Source: Sebaldella sp.
Lineage (GTDB): Bacteria > Fusobacteriota > Fusobacteriia > Fusobacteriales > Leptotrichiaceae
Reading direction: 5' to 3'
DNA length: 61,168 nt
NCBI GenBank assembly: GCA_018058425.1
Contig: JAGOZX010000008.1
Coordinates: forward strand, 1-61,168
Shown here: positions 37,201-47,110 of the stretch, one piece after another
Layout of the letters: every line of letters begins with the position of its first letter
Position numbering within the stretch: the first letter of the stretch is position 1
Made by a program: the position numbers and the translations under genes
Notes under the pieces: generated by a model
Databases searched by the model: none
What the model saw: only the letters and a program-made list of their open reading frames with translations
What the model was told of the DNA's origin: nothing

Positions 37201-39149
37201 ATTCTACAGCTGTAATTTCTTCAAGTAAAGAAGGCGCAATAGGAATATTAGTGCAAAAAGGAAATGGGAATAAAGTAATAAATAATGGAAGCATTAATCT
37301 TAGTGGTGTAAAATCAATAGGGATTTCATTAGAAGATGGTGCAGTTCTAGAAAATTATGGACAGGTTAAAGTAAGTGGAAATGACAGTATAGGAATTCAG
37401 GCAAATAAAAATTCAGAAATTTATAATCATGGAATAATAGATGTATCGGGAAATAATACTATAGCAGTATTGCTAAAAAGTGGGTCATCACTAGTGAATA
37501 CTGGAACAATAAATTTAGGAAGCGGAACTTTTGGTGTAGTATATGATGACAGCAGTAGTGTAAGTGGTTTTATAGGAACTCCTATTAGTGATATACCTAG
37601 TGGAAGTTTACCAAAAACAACAGATATTCCTACTTATACAGCACCTTCAATAGTGAATTCTGGAATAATAAAAGTTGGTTTGAAATTTGAAGTTCCATTT
37701 GCTGGAGCAGTGAAGGTAAAAGTAGATCCAAGTACTTTGAAAACTCCTACAGCAGCAGAAATAGCAGCAGGTAATTATGCAACAGAGGATATTAATGGAA
37801 AATTTTTGGTTTCAGATTCAGTAAAATTTATAGCGCCTGAATTTAATGTAAAAGATGTAACTGTAACTTCGGATTTTACCAAAGGAACAAATGCAAAGAC
37901 ATATAAATTAGAGGATGTATTTATGCCTTCGCTACTAAGTGGAGGAATAAACTCAGGTATTGCAGCTATAATAAGTCAGTCTTATACTTGGGATGCAACA
38001 CCGGTAACAAATTCTGCTGGAAATGTGGATATATGGATGCAGAAGATTGAATACCAAGATCTAATGAAGGGAAACTGGTATGATGAATTTGGAAAAAAAT
38101 TAGATGAAAAATATGAAGATGCTAGCGGAAAAGCAGGGGGAATATTTGATAAAATAGATGGTATAGCATCAGAGTCAGAGTTTAAAAAGACAATGGGAAG
38201 TTTAGCTGGAAATGTATATGCTAATATGAACCAGAGAGAAGAAACAATAGCTGGAGTACTGGGAACTTCATTAAATTTATTACAGGATTCAAAAAATAAC
38301 ACAAAAGAAAATGTGAAAGTAAATATCATAGTTGGAAAAGGAACATTAACTGAAAAAACAGATGGTGTAGTAGGATATGACTATGAAACAACAGGAGTAT
38401 TAGCTTTACGTGAAGTAGAGAGAACTTATAAGCATATATTTGGATATTCATTAGGTTATTTACATACAAATTTTGAATTTAATGATGGAAATAATAGTGA
38501 AGAAGATGCAGATACAATTCAGTTAGGAGCACATAATAAGTATAGATCAAATGATTGGATTTTACGAAATGATTTAACAGCAAGAGTAAGTATACATAAT
38601 ATAGACAGAAATATAGATTGGGAAAATTCAGGTAGATCAGAAATGAATGGAAAATATGAAGCATATAGTATAACAAGTGATAATAACTTTGGACGTGAGT
38701 TATCATTAGGAAAGAATGCAAGTATAACTCCGTATGGTGGACTAGAAGCAACATATATGATTAGACCAACATTTAGTGAGAGTGGATTGGAAAGTCTTGA
38801 AGTAGAAGGGAATGATGCTTGGAGTGTAAAACCAAAAGTGGGAATAGAACTTAAGGCATCAACAAATGAAAGTAAAAATGGTTGGAAATTAAAAGGAGCA
38901 CTAGATATATCTTATGGTTATGAATTAGCAGATTTAAATGAAAGAGAATATGCGAGTTTAACAGCAATAGAAGACAGTTACCATAAATTATCAAAGCCAG
39001 AAGAAAATAGAGGAGTAGTAAAAACAAAGGCGATAATAGGGACGGAGATAGAGAACAGATATGGAATATTTTTAACAGGAGAATATAGCATAGGGAATAA
39101 CAATGAGGATGATTATAGAGCTGGAGTTACGTTGAAGGCAGTATTTTAA
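31230..39149 (+). CDS. Large fusobacterial type Va autotransporter (intact, 2639 aa)
   Basis: The longest intact surface adhesin here. TAGGAGATTAAA precedes the ATG at 31230. Signal peptide about 1-22 (KKNKKLLMFLALNSLATSFSG). N-terminal module about 28-95 (KYDKLYTSMVKN ... KPEYLEWQIFFSGFY). A proline-rich, strand-like stretch follows at about 145-210 (TLPEINVVYPLPF; VVLPPITVV). The passenger, about 215-2200, repeats GIY/GLY units with NTG and NNG turns and is probably a very long beta-helix. Residues 507 and 517 are a Cys pair, rare in autotransporters and not seen in the paralogues here. Linker at about 2275 (GNWYDEFGKK); barrel 2360-2639 ending AVF. The start codon is followed by an A8 tract that is in frame here but is a slippage risk. 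The binding partner is unknown. Confidence 0.93.
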   Translation: MKKNKKLLMFLALNSLATSFSGSTNQIELKYDKLYTSMVKNIEIGKSNEKNYKLIQDILDKRNEELKDLYAQGDYIVKPEYLEWQIFFSGFYNKKNRGHEDEKVNNTDLRTPKLIQIGAAVPIKTVTDFDLGLEVNVSRKEIIPETIAAPTAIPKLVAAINIPDITLPEINVVYPLPFTSPQIVSPDINIRTGITIPQVVLPPITVVSFGLPFFNSIDTSLSYVWNPTSGVNSASYTLNPADTRQSVLTLSNSKIATVNSLTNTGTLNVNKTVTRGMEVDEPNTFSESIINNGTINISNTLVVGMEGRGPSKFNTGSQLVQDHNSYVTNNGTITGIAGNGTVINQAALSIGMDGSVAGTRVQMTNTATGVITMNAPQSIGIQLRPDDNKVVQQGYNNGNMSINGYRSYGMMTTLGTGSSFLNQNPTSPNETSRLLLGAGGVINVNGDESTGLAILVPINEWGGTGTVNVGVVDPNQNPVNGDLYGNVHLVQGAAGLYTNQAKVSVNCATTVNITGLCGLAEMTETGTINVGTFAFQSSGVRVEGSGFAGNSGTININGNNNYGAVVVGNGTFDNHVWTPSGNASNGKIYVNSNNSIGIFTNGSGTTYNQSLIKVNGNSSIGMLINNGTGSNLGLDGVSTNYTRGDALIETTGSNSHGVILTKLNSALNTVFTNTGHIKNNSEETIGIYAEKGAVFTHNFMGTTSGAQTAEINSGNGAIGIYVKDVGTVGNIGAPIITGDSTTKTSIAVVSDGNSVINFTNTELGTQNQAQLKLGQNAVGLYSIDGTKFSNTFKINGLTAELGQGSVLGYISESTVNVTNLDNIKVNSMGANSVLLYGANNSDLFIDSNLILPVSGGNVDPTSQVYVAENSKVTLNIGKTLVSDTKTGLSAFSVAGKTFQDGSQVIVNQAKTGVTNKGTITMNNDSSVGLYTLYGNSLNDTTGIINISSTALSGLGMYSEENPNIINNGIINLDADNSVGMYGKGISSTTIGSQGSINILNTGDINLTGANSIGISIENNKVGALLSDAVITNNAVGTNKIYVGGDGSVGIYAPFTIINQNGNIELAADNTVAIFGSDGAQINGGGTINLGTASQARIAYYLRGNGTKLASGLGDIKGYGIAVLSDGATIDNTIPTLDLTTSSFSDGGTGKIGLALQGNSIFNYTGDIKVGNSVDVNSDGIADYYAIALYTDNQNLSAGISNTLTAGAGGVGLYTQNGSNIKYSGTINVGNGTVAGTGIYVGAAGGVGSQVVLDNAVINIYGASGIGAYVDNLSTLTFGANSTMNFTGDGVGIFGIQGSIINDNGGVINSNGNMVERSRIQGGVININSDISVLAGGILGHAVNGEINVLPGITVTATGDSVTGLFGDGLKGAGTWTQPYEANNLGTIDFSNSNDSTAIYLNSARGQNKGTLKVKDDSIAFYGQNTGTEIYNAGLIEVGSNSVGLYGYNVDSINNLAGSTIQDKGTANTGIYNIGTSGTAIINNAGTIDLGDAGTGIYIENGNITNTGTINVGNKVVSSSVGIYAKDSVLNDAGVVKVGDNGIAFYGDNSILNLNGSDVNISNNGILGYGVNNTTINYNLGNKATSGNVFMYLVDSNVDFNGADITVSDNGMGVYQEGASLASGYNTLYINKNAAGMYGSGTNLSNTGNVVIQGINSAGLMGGNSNITNNSSGTITSGLSQTVGIYSFLKVPAVATSIINNGNISIFADDSIGIFASTLDNNGSSIGSNVGTSLGTTLVQNNGNISLGNASQINNASIGIYGTEGVSILNGAGSQITGGSNVVGIYSEKGTVTNDSTITLGDSSVGVYIIGGNADINAGSIINVGANGAIALYVNSGGTLTNYTSNINVGSGSIIGYSKDSGTVLDNRGNLTISANSVGFYSNGGEIINSGNLSSTSDGAIFLYGSNGKITNSGQINSGGNNSGIGIYGDNSEIINSGNIVLGNSNILDPTNKSIVGIYGNNSKITNSGSIDVGSGGVGIYSYNQNGNIINDSTAVISSSKEGAIGILVQKGNGNKVINNGSINLSGVKSIGISLEDGAVLENYGQVKVSGNDSIGIQANKNSEIYNHGIIDVSGNNTIAVLLKSGSSLVNTGTINLGSGTFGVVYDDSSSVSGFIGTPISDIPSGSLPKTTDIPTYTAPSIVNSGIIKVGLKFEVPFAGAVKVKVDPSTLKTPTAAEIAAGNYATEDINGKFLVSDSVKFIAPEFNVKDVTVTSDFTKGTNAKTYKLEDVFMPSLLSGGINSGIAAIISQSYTWDATPVTNSAGNVDIWMQKIEYQDLMKGNWYDEFGKKLDEKYEDASGKAGGIFDKIDGIASESEFKKTMGSLAGNVYANMNQREETIAGVLGTSLNLLQDSKNNTKENVKVNIIVGKGTLTEKTDGVVGYDYETTGVLALREVERTYKHIFGYSLGYLHTNFEFNDGNNSEEDADTIQLGAHNKYRSNDWILRNDLTARVSIHNIDRNIDWENSGRSEMNGKYEAYSITSDNNFGRELSLGKNASITPYGGLEATYMIRPTFSESGLESLEVEGNDAWSVKPKVGIELKASTNESKNGWKLKGALDISYGYELADLNEREYASLTAIEDSYHKLSKPEENRGVVKTKAIIGTEIENRYGIFLTGEYSIGNNNEDDYRAGVTLKAVF

Positions 39150-39168
39150 GCCAATAAATATAGAAAAA

Positions 39169-39249
39169 AATAATTAGAATCAAAAAAGCTAACATAAATT
39201 CATGCAATTAAGCATAAATTATGTTAGCTTTTTGTTATAAAACAATTTA
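39169..39249 (+). repeat. 80-bp repeat copy 1 containing a terminator hairpin
   Basis: It runs AATAATTAGAATC to AACAATTTA and contains the stem AAAAAAGCTAACATAA/TTATGTTAGCTTTTT, which would terminate the preceding autotransporter. The arms and flanks match copy 2 at 46861-46940 almost exactly, while the loop differs. Confidence 0.8.
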
Positions 39250-39343
39250 TTTTATTGGTCAAAATTTTAGTGAAATAAATTTCTTTAAATTTATATAGAA
39301 ATTGGAACACTCTAAACATTCCCAAAAAATTTTTTATTTAATA

Positions 39344-39384
39344 TCAAGAGGAGATCATTTATTTTTAAGATAGTTTCCTCTTGA
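39344..39384. terminator. Bidirectional terminator between convergent autotransporters
   Basis: TCAAGAGGA (39344-39352) pairs with TCCTCTTGA (39376-39384). T-rich sequence follows on both strands, so it mainly serves the minus-strand autotransporter ending at 39419. Confidence 0.75.
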
Positions 39385-39418
39385 ATTTTTATTTTATTAT
39401 AGATTTGTTACAGATAAT

Positions 39419-42400
39419 CTAAAATACTGCTTTTAATGTGACTCCAGCTCTATAATCATCTTGCTTACTATCACCTATATTATATTCTCCTGTTAAGAAT
39501 ATTCCATATCTATCTTCTACTTCCACACCTACAGATGCTTTTGTTTTAAACCTTCCATTTTCATCCTCTGGTTTTGATAAATCATGATACCCATCTTCTA
39601 TTGCTACTAATCTTGCTTTTTCTCTTTCATTTAAATCAGCAAGTTCATATTCATATGAGAAGTCTAATGTACCTTTTAATTTCCAACCATTTTCACTTTC
39701 ATTTGTTGATGCTTTTAATTCTATTCCCACTTTTGGTTTTACACTCCATGCATCATTTCCTTCTACTTGTAATTTTTCTAGTCCTTCTTCTTCAAATGAT
39801 GGTCTTGTTACATACATTGCTTTTATTCCTGCATAAGGTGTAATACTGCCATTTTTACCACCTAATATTTCTTTTCCAAGCTTATTATCACTTGTTATAC
39901 TATAAGTTTCGAAAATTCCATTCATTTCTGATCTTCCTGTTGGAGATGCCCAATCTACATTTCTATCAATATTGTGCATACTTACTCTTCCTGTAAGATC
40001 ATTTTTTAATGTCCAATCATCTTGTTTATATTTATTATGTACTCCTAATTGAACTGTGTCTACCCATTCTTCACTATTGTTTCCATCATTAAATTCAAAA
40101 CCTGTATGTAAATAACCTAATGAATAGCCAAATGTGTGTTTATAAGTTCTTTCTACTTCCCTTAAACCTAGTACTCCAGCAGTAGAATAGTCATATCCTA
40201 CTACACCATCTGTATCTTCTTTATTTTTTCCTTTTCCTACTATGATATTTACTTTTACATTTTCTTTTGTGTTATTTTTTGAATCTTGTAATAAATTTAA
40301 TGAATTTTCAAATGCATTAGCTATATCTTCTTCTCTTTGGTTTAGATTAGCGTATACATTTCCTGCAAGACCAGCCATTAAATGTCTAAAGTCTTTTTCA
40401 CTTTCAATCATATCTATCTTATCGTATATTGCCATTGCATCACCTGTAGCACCAATATATTTAGAATCCAATGCACGTCCAAAATCTTCAAACCATAGTC
40501 CATCTGTAAAGTCATTATAAGATATTTTTTCCATCCAAATATCAACATTTCCAGAATCATTTGATACAGGAGTTGCTCTCCATGTTAATGATTTACTCAT
40601 TACAGGTACAATTCCAGAATCTATTCCATGACCTGAATCTGGTATTATTAGGTCTTCTAACTTATATTTCCCTACATTTGTTCCTTCAGCAAAATTACCA
40701 GATATTTGTAATGGTGCTGTTATATTAAATGATGGAGCTTCAAAGTGTACAGCATTTGATATTAAGTATTCTGCTCCTGATGATATTGAATTATAATTAC
40801 CAGATGCTATATTTTCACTTGTTGGTACTTTTACTGTACTTGGATCTACTTTTATTATTACATTTATTCCATCAGTTTCAAATTTTTCTGCTATTTTTAT
40901 TACTCCTGAATTTATTATAGTCGGTGTTGGATATGTTATACCTACTGTACTTCCGAAATTTCCAGAAGTAATTCCATTTATTATCATTACTCCATTTACA
41001 GTATTATTCAAAGTTGCACCTTGAGATAAAACAATTCCAAGGACTTCTGATCCTGTTGCTGTTATAGTTCCAGAGTTTGTAATTATAGCCCCTAAATTTC
41101 CAAATATTCCTATTGCTCTATCTCCTGTAACTGTTATAGTTCCAGAGTTAATAACGTTTGAACCTGCTCCATTTCCAGCCATTCCCATAACATCATTTCC
41201 AGTAATTGATATAGCTCCAGTATTTGTTATAGTTCCACCCTCTGTATACATTCCTCTTGTATAATCACCTGTACCTATTATAGTTCCAGTATTCGTTCCT
41301 GTACCACCTTTAGTAGTTATTCCTATTCCACCTGCGCCTATATTTACAGTTCCAGAGTTTATAATTGTCGAGTTTTCTCCATATAATCCAACAGCATATT
41401 TGCTATTTGCAGCATCTACAGAAATTTTTCCATGTACATCTGTTATGAATTGTAAATCAGAAGCTCCTACGCTTACAGTTCCTGTATTTATAATATTTCC
41501 GCCAGTGTTATAAATTCCAACATTATTTGAACCAATTGTTCCAGTAATAATACCGTCATTAGTGATGTTTCCACTATTTACTATGTAGTATCCTATATTA
41601 TTTGAACCATTCATTGTTACAGTTGAGCCAGCCCCATTTGTTACAGCCCCAAGTCCCGATCTATACACAAATACTGAGTCGTTATCAAGTGTTATATTAG
41701 AAGCATTATTTATAAAGGTTCCATTTGTTAGTACAAATCCATAGTTGTTATTACCTATATTCATAGTTGCTCCATTTGTCACAGCTGAATTAGTAGCATA
41801 GACTCCTACTGCTCCATTTGTTCCAAAGTTAAAGGCAGAAGTTCCATTTATATTCACAGTCCCATTTGAAGAATAAAGCCCTACTCCTGAATCACCTATA
41901 TTTGAAATTCCATTTTGATTTATAGTTCCACCCTCACTGTAAATCCCTATAGAGTTTACACCAGAAGTTATAGTTCCGCTATTTGTTATAGTATCACCTG
42001 CATTATCACTAAAAACACCTATACTAGGATCACTTATATTGCTAGAATTACCTACTTCTATAGTTCCAGTATTATTTATTGTTTTAATACTTGCACCTTT
42101 TGTATATATTCCTATAGATTTATCACCTAAAAGTTGAATTGTTCCATCATTTAGTATTGGGGCTGAAATATTATCAGCATATATACCTACAGCGTTCGTT
42201 CCAGTACTTATTATAGAGGCACCAGCCGAATTTGTAATATTTGTTCCATCTTTTAGGAACATACCTTGTGAACCTGATCCTAAAGTTATTACTCCATTGT
42301 TTGTAATTAATGAGTTTACTCCAGAAGTCATCATCCCTGCAGAGTTGTCACCCATAGTTATAACATTTAAATTACTTAATCTGGAATCATTTTTTCCATA

Positions 42401-45400
42401 TAATCCGACAGAACTATCACCTAATACTATTGAGCCATTATTTTCTCCATCTATATTAGAGCTCATCCCTGATGGTAAAGAACTAGAACCAGTATACTGT
42501 CCATCTAAAGCTATAGCTGCTACTCCTATAGCTCCAGAGTTAGCTGTAATAGAAGAACCATTTAAAAATACCGCAGAGTTTACTCCAGATACTAATGTTC
42601 CGTTAGAAGCTAAAGTACTTGCTCCTGTATATTCAAATATTCCATTAACTATATTTCCTAGTGTATATGATGAACCAGCAGCCACAGTTCCTACATTAAA
42701 GTTATTTGAAACTGTTCCACTTGAAGCCATATTAAATAATACTGTATTTTGTCCTGAGATATTTATTGTCCCAGTTCCTAAAAAAGATGTAGTCCCATCT
42801 AAGTACAATCCTAGTGCGTTGTCTCCATTTAAATTAATAGTAGAACCACTTAGATTTACATTACTATCATTGGCATAAAGTCCTATTCCGTTTTTTCCTA
42901 CAGTTATTGTGGAACCAGAATCAATTACAGTTCCTTTATTTGCGAAAATAGCTATTCCACCTTCAGAATTTGTCATGTCAACTGTACCAGTAGATAAGTC
43001 AAGTTTTGAATTTGCTATTGGAACTCCAGAGTTATTATTAAGATATATTCCAAATGCTCCATTCCCAGTTCCTGCTTTTATTAGACCATTATTTTTTATA
43101 TCTAATTCTCCGTTTCCATATACTTGAGCTGCTCCTTGTTTATATCCTTCAGCAAATATTCCCACACCATTTTTGCCTATATTTATTTCTGTTCCAGTAA
43201 AAGTTTCTACTTTAGTACCATTTGTAGCATAAATTCCTATTGAGTTATCTCCTGTTATATTTACTTTTCCAGCTGCTTTGTTATAAATTTCTCCATTACT
43301 TGCATACATCCCTACAGAATTTGCTCCACTTAATGAAAAAATTCCACCATTATTTGTAAGAGTTACTGTTGATCTTGGTAATGCTGTTGGTGGGACATTA
43401 GTTGTCATTCCATTTTCTTGTGCTATAGCTGCCTGTCCTGCAAGAGTACCTGTTATTGTTTGTCCATTATTAGTAATACTAGATGTAGCTATTTCCAGCT
43501 CATGGTATGCATCTGTTGATGAATCTAAGTTAACTGCTTGATCTATACCCAATAAACTCTTATACATCATATATGTCTTGTAATCTGAACCATTTACTGT
43601 TGGTCCGCCAGCTATTGTTCCCAGAGGAGTGGCAGTAACGCTTAAATCAATAGAAACATTATCTACAATAAATAATCTTGAACCAGAATCCATATTTAGT
43701 GTTAGATTTCCAGCTGTATTATTGAAAACTGTTGAAAAATAACTAGATAAACCTGCTGTTGTTAAAGCAGGAAGAGTTCCCACTCCTACATAATAAAAAG
43801 CAGTTCCTCTATCTGTGGCGTTTGTAGCACCTGTAACAGTGGCATTTACATTATTTAAATTGAATGTTCCGCCAGTTTCGTTGTAAAACAATAGTGATCT
43901 TTGTCCAGCTTCAAGTGTACTGTTAGATAATGTGATTTTTCCTGTACTTCCTTTTGAGTATAAGTTAAATGCACCATCAGAAGTTTTTATATTTCCATTT
44001 GCGATATTAATTGTTCCAGTATCTGTAAATAGACCAGTTGACTCTTTTCCTGAAACATCAACAGTCACATTACTACCTGCAGCTGTAGAAGTAAAAGATG
44101 AACCAGCATTTCTAACCGCAATTCCTACAGTACCTATTTTATTATTTGAAGGATTTGTATATACTCCTCCATTTATATCTAAACTTCCAGTGTTAGTGAA
44201 AGTACTTGCAGTATCAACAACAACCCCTTTAGTTCCATCTCCACTTGCAGTTAGTATCCCAGCATTTGTTATAGCTGAACCAGTATTAGCATACAATCCT
44301 ACTTGTGAATTTCCATTTTTTAATTCCAAATTTGTACCAGAAGCTACTGTAATTATAGAGTTAGTGCCAACACCAGCCACTAAAATATTTCCAATTCCAC
44401 CATCACTTATTATAGAGTGTTTAGTAGTTGTGTCAGCTATATTATTTCCTAAAGTAACATTTCCATTTTCTACTCTAAGACCTATACTATTTTGAGAAAA
44501 CGCCCCTATATTTACTTCATAATCTTTTAGTGTGAAAGCTCCAGGTGAAGAGGTCATATTAACATATATTCCAACTCCATTATCTGTAAATAGATTACTA
44601 TACCCAGTTTTACCACTTTCTCCACTATTTTCTAATCCATTTACACCAGTTGCACTTGCTGTTGCTTGTCTAGTATCTTCTGTTCCCACATCTACTTTAA
44701 TTTTAGAATTAGCAAAGTTTAGTTGTCTTTCTATATCTACTCCTATACTTTCATCTCCTAAAACTGTTATTGGAGTAAATAATTTAATTTGAGCATTTGC
44801 AACTGAACCGCCGACTTGTCCTCTTGTATAAATACCTACATTATTTTTTCCATATAGTTTTACTTCATTATTATTCATCAAAATAAATTTTCCATTTAGC
44901 CCTGTACTAACATTATATAATGAATAAGCTACACTTTCAGGAGCTCTCATTTCTACAAGTCCAGAGTTATCTACTACCTGATATCTATATAAGTTCGCTC
45001 CCTCTGTAAACATAAATGCTATATGTCTTTGAGGAGAAATTCCATTTACAGATTCATATAAACCAGTGATACTTCCTTTATTTTCAAATGTGATATTTGC
45101 AGTCCAACCAGCAGAATTTGCACCATGAGCCTGTATATTCATTGCTAATACAGAGTTTCCTTTTAAGTTCCACTTTCCTGTATTTACAGTGTACTGAAGA
45201 TATTTATTTGTTCTTGTATCTCCAATAGAAGTATCTAAATACTTGCTAGCAAATTCATTTCCTTCTGTTGCCGAAACAAATCCAGATGAAACTAATTGAT
45301 CAATAGTCTTCCAATAAGAAGCAGTTATATAGTGTTCGTCATAGTGAAGAATTTGCTCTAAATAACTTGGTGTTGCTACTCCACCACCTAAAGTTATATC

Positions 45401-46340
45401 CGCACCATATCTCGATACAGCATTATCTATTGTTTTTAAAATTGCCTGTGTTCCAGTTACTGAACCAGCATATGCTCCAGTTGGTACAGCTGAACCTGTT
45501 AAAGTTGTTCCCTGTGCAGCTTGTCCTGTTACGTTTGCTAAAGTGTAAGAGTAAGTTCCCACAACTCCACTTGTATTAGCTTCTATTGTTCCACCTGTTA
45601 GATCCATTTGTGAAAATATTGAGTTTCTATCAGGATCTCCTGAAGCATAAAAGCCTGTTTGTCCACCACTATTTGCACCACCCGCACCACCTATTGAAAT
45701 TAAAGGTATTGCAGCTAAACTAGGTAAACTTATTACTGGTTGAACTGGCTGGAATGATACTGGATTTACTGGAGGTATACTAAAACTGGTAGGAGTACTA
45801 ATAATAAAATTACCAGGATTAATATTAATTTCTCCAACAGGACTTATACTTAAATTTAAGTCTTCTCTAGTTATTCCCTTCATAGGTATTGAAGTCCCTA
45901 AATTTATCTCTCTAGGCTCTTGTGCAGGAGCATAAGGCTTACCTTTTCCCTGTTCGGTAATAGATATACTCACCAGCTGAGTTATAATATCCTTTTTGTT
46001 GATAATTTGGATCAGAATGAAGTTCAGCATTTTCAAATGTATTATCTCCTCCATTTCTTTCACTATAAAATCCACTAAAAAATATTTGCCATTCTAAGTA
46101 TTCAGGTTTTACAATATAATCTCCCTGTATATAAAGATCTTTTAATTCTTTATTTCTTTTATTTAAGACTTTTTCTATTAGTTTATAATTTTCATCATTT
46201 GATTTTCCACTTTTTAAGTTCTTGGTTATTTTGTCATATATATTGTCGTATTTTATGGTTGCAGTAGCTGCACCTGTATAAGAAGAGACTACTGCATTAA
46301 CTGCCAGAAAACTCATTAATAATTTTGTATTTTTTCTCAT
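39419..46340 (-). pseudogene. Autotransporter 4 with early +1 frameshift
   Basis: A paralogue of about 2306 codons on the minus strand, intact except for one lesion. AAAGGAGA and ATG at 46340 open a correct signal peptide (RKNTKLLMSFLAVNAVVSSYTGA), the N-terminal module (KYDNIYDKITKN ... KPEYLEWQIFFSGFY) and then YRTGKR and a stop at about 45939. The rest continues one frame over from GKGKPYAPAQE. The shift lies in GGGAAAA (plus strand 45944-45950); removing one base gives T-G-K-G-K-P, matching GKPY in the paralogues. Beyond it come a proline-rich segment, the GIY-repeat passenger, linker (FTDGLWFEDFG) and a full barrel ending AVF. The tract is short for phase variation, so this is probably a new mutation, a sequencing error or a slow switch. 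As it stands, only a 133-residue stub would be made. Confidence 0.85.
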
Positions 46341-46860
46341 TGTTCTCCTTTTGATATTTTTTTAAATTTAAAATTTATGATACTTTTTATTTACAACTTT
46401 ACTTCTAGAACCTCCTTATTATTTAATTTAAAAAGTTTCATTTATTTCATAAGCTAAATATAGAATAATTATTCATTCTATTTGAATGTATTTTTGTAAG
46501 ACAAATTAATTTTGTGTGTACATTTATAAATATATAATAATTTTCAATATACAAAACAAGTAAAAATTGATATTTTTAAGTAAATAGAATGTAATACATT
46601 ATATAGAAAAAAACTATTAAAGTCAAATGAATAAAATTTCATATAAAGAATTTATTTCTATATTTTCTTATTTAATATAATGAAGAAAACTGATGCATTG
46701 ATTGTATTTATCTTTAAATAATAAAAATGAATTATTGGAATACAAATTATTATTGTAAAAAATACAAAATAACAATATATTAGAGAACATAATTAGTATG
46801 AAAGGAAGTGGAAATTATTAATTAAGTAAAAGAAAGATACTATATTTGATAACTAACTCA
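46341..46860. other. AT-rich upstream region of autotransporter 4
   Basis: No gene is seen. The minus-strand promoter should lie here; a GAATAATTATTC palindrome at 46463-46474 and TTGTCT-like words are the only candidates, and none is convincing. Confidence 0.4.
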
Positions 46861-46940
46861 AATAATTAGAACTAAAAAAGCTAACATAATTTTTGTTTAG
46901 TTACCCAAATTTATGTTAGCTTTTTGTTATAAAAAATTTA
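46861..46940. repeat. 80-bp repeat copy 2 containing a terminator hairpin
   Basis: Same flanks and stem arms as the copy at 39169-39249 (AATAATTAGAA ... GCTAACATAA ... TTATGTTAGCTTTTTG), in the same orientation, with a different loop. The two copies bracket autotransporter 4. It may also act as terminator for the minus-strand gene ending at 47111. Confidence 0.8.
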
Positions 46941-47016
46941 GTGTCTTACTTTTAACACAAATTTTAATATAGTAGATTTTTTAACTATAAAAAATCTTAA
47001 ATGATATTTTATTTTG

Positions 47017-47074
47017 ACTCTTTTAAAATAAGTTTATTTCATACTAATATGAAAATTCAACATTCTAAAAGAGT
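47017..47074 (-). terminator. Possible terminator hairpin of the propeller gene
   Basis: ACTCTTTTAAAAT (47017-47029) and ATTCTAAAAGAGT (47062-47074) pair with one mismatch. No clear T-run follows on the minus strand, so the repeat hairpin at 46861 may be the real end. Confidence 0.35.
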
Positions 47075-47110
47075 TTATTTATAATTTTTAGAAACTATCT
47101 GTAAATAAAA

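Noticed and set aside
39419..46075. Autotransporter starting at 46075 in its own frame
   Set aside because: The first ~50 residues of that frame are out-of-frame reading of the N-terminal module; the true start is at 46340 with a frameshift near 45947.
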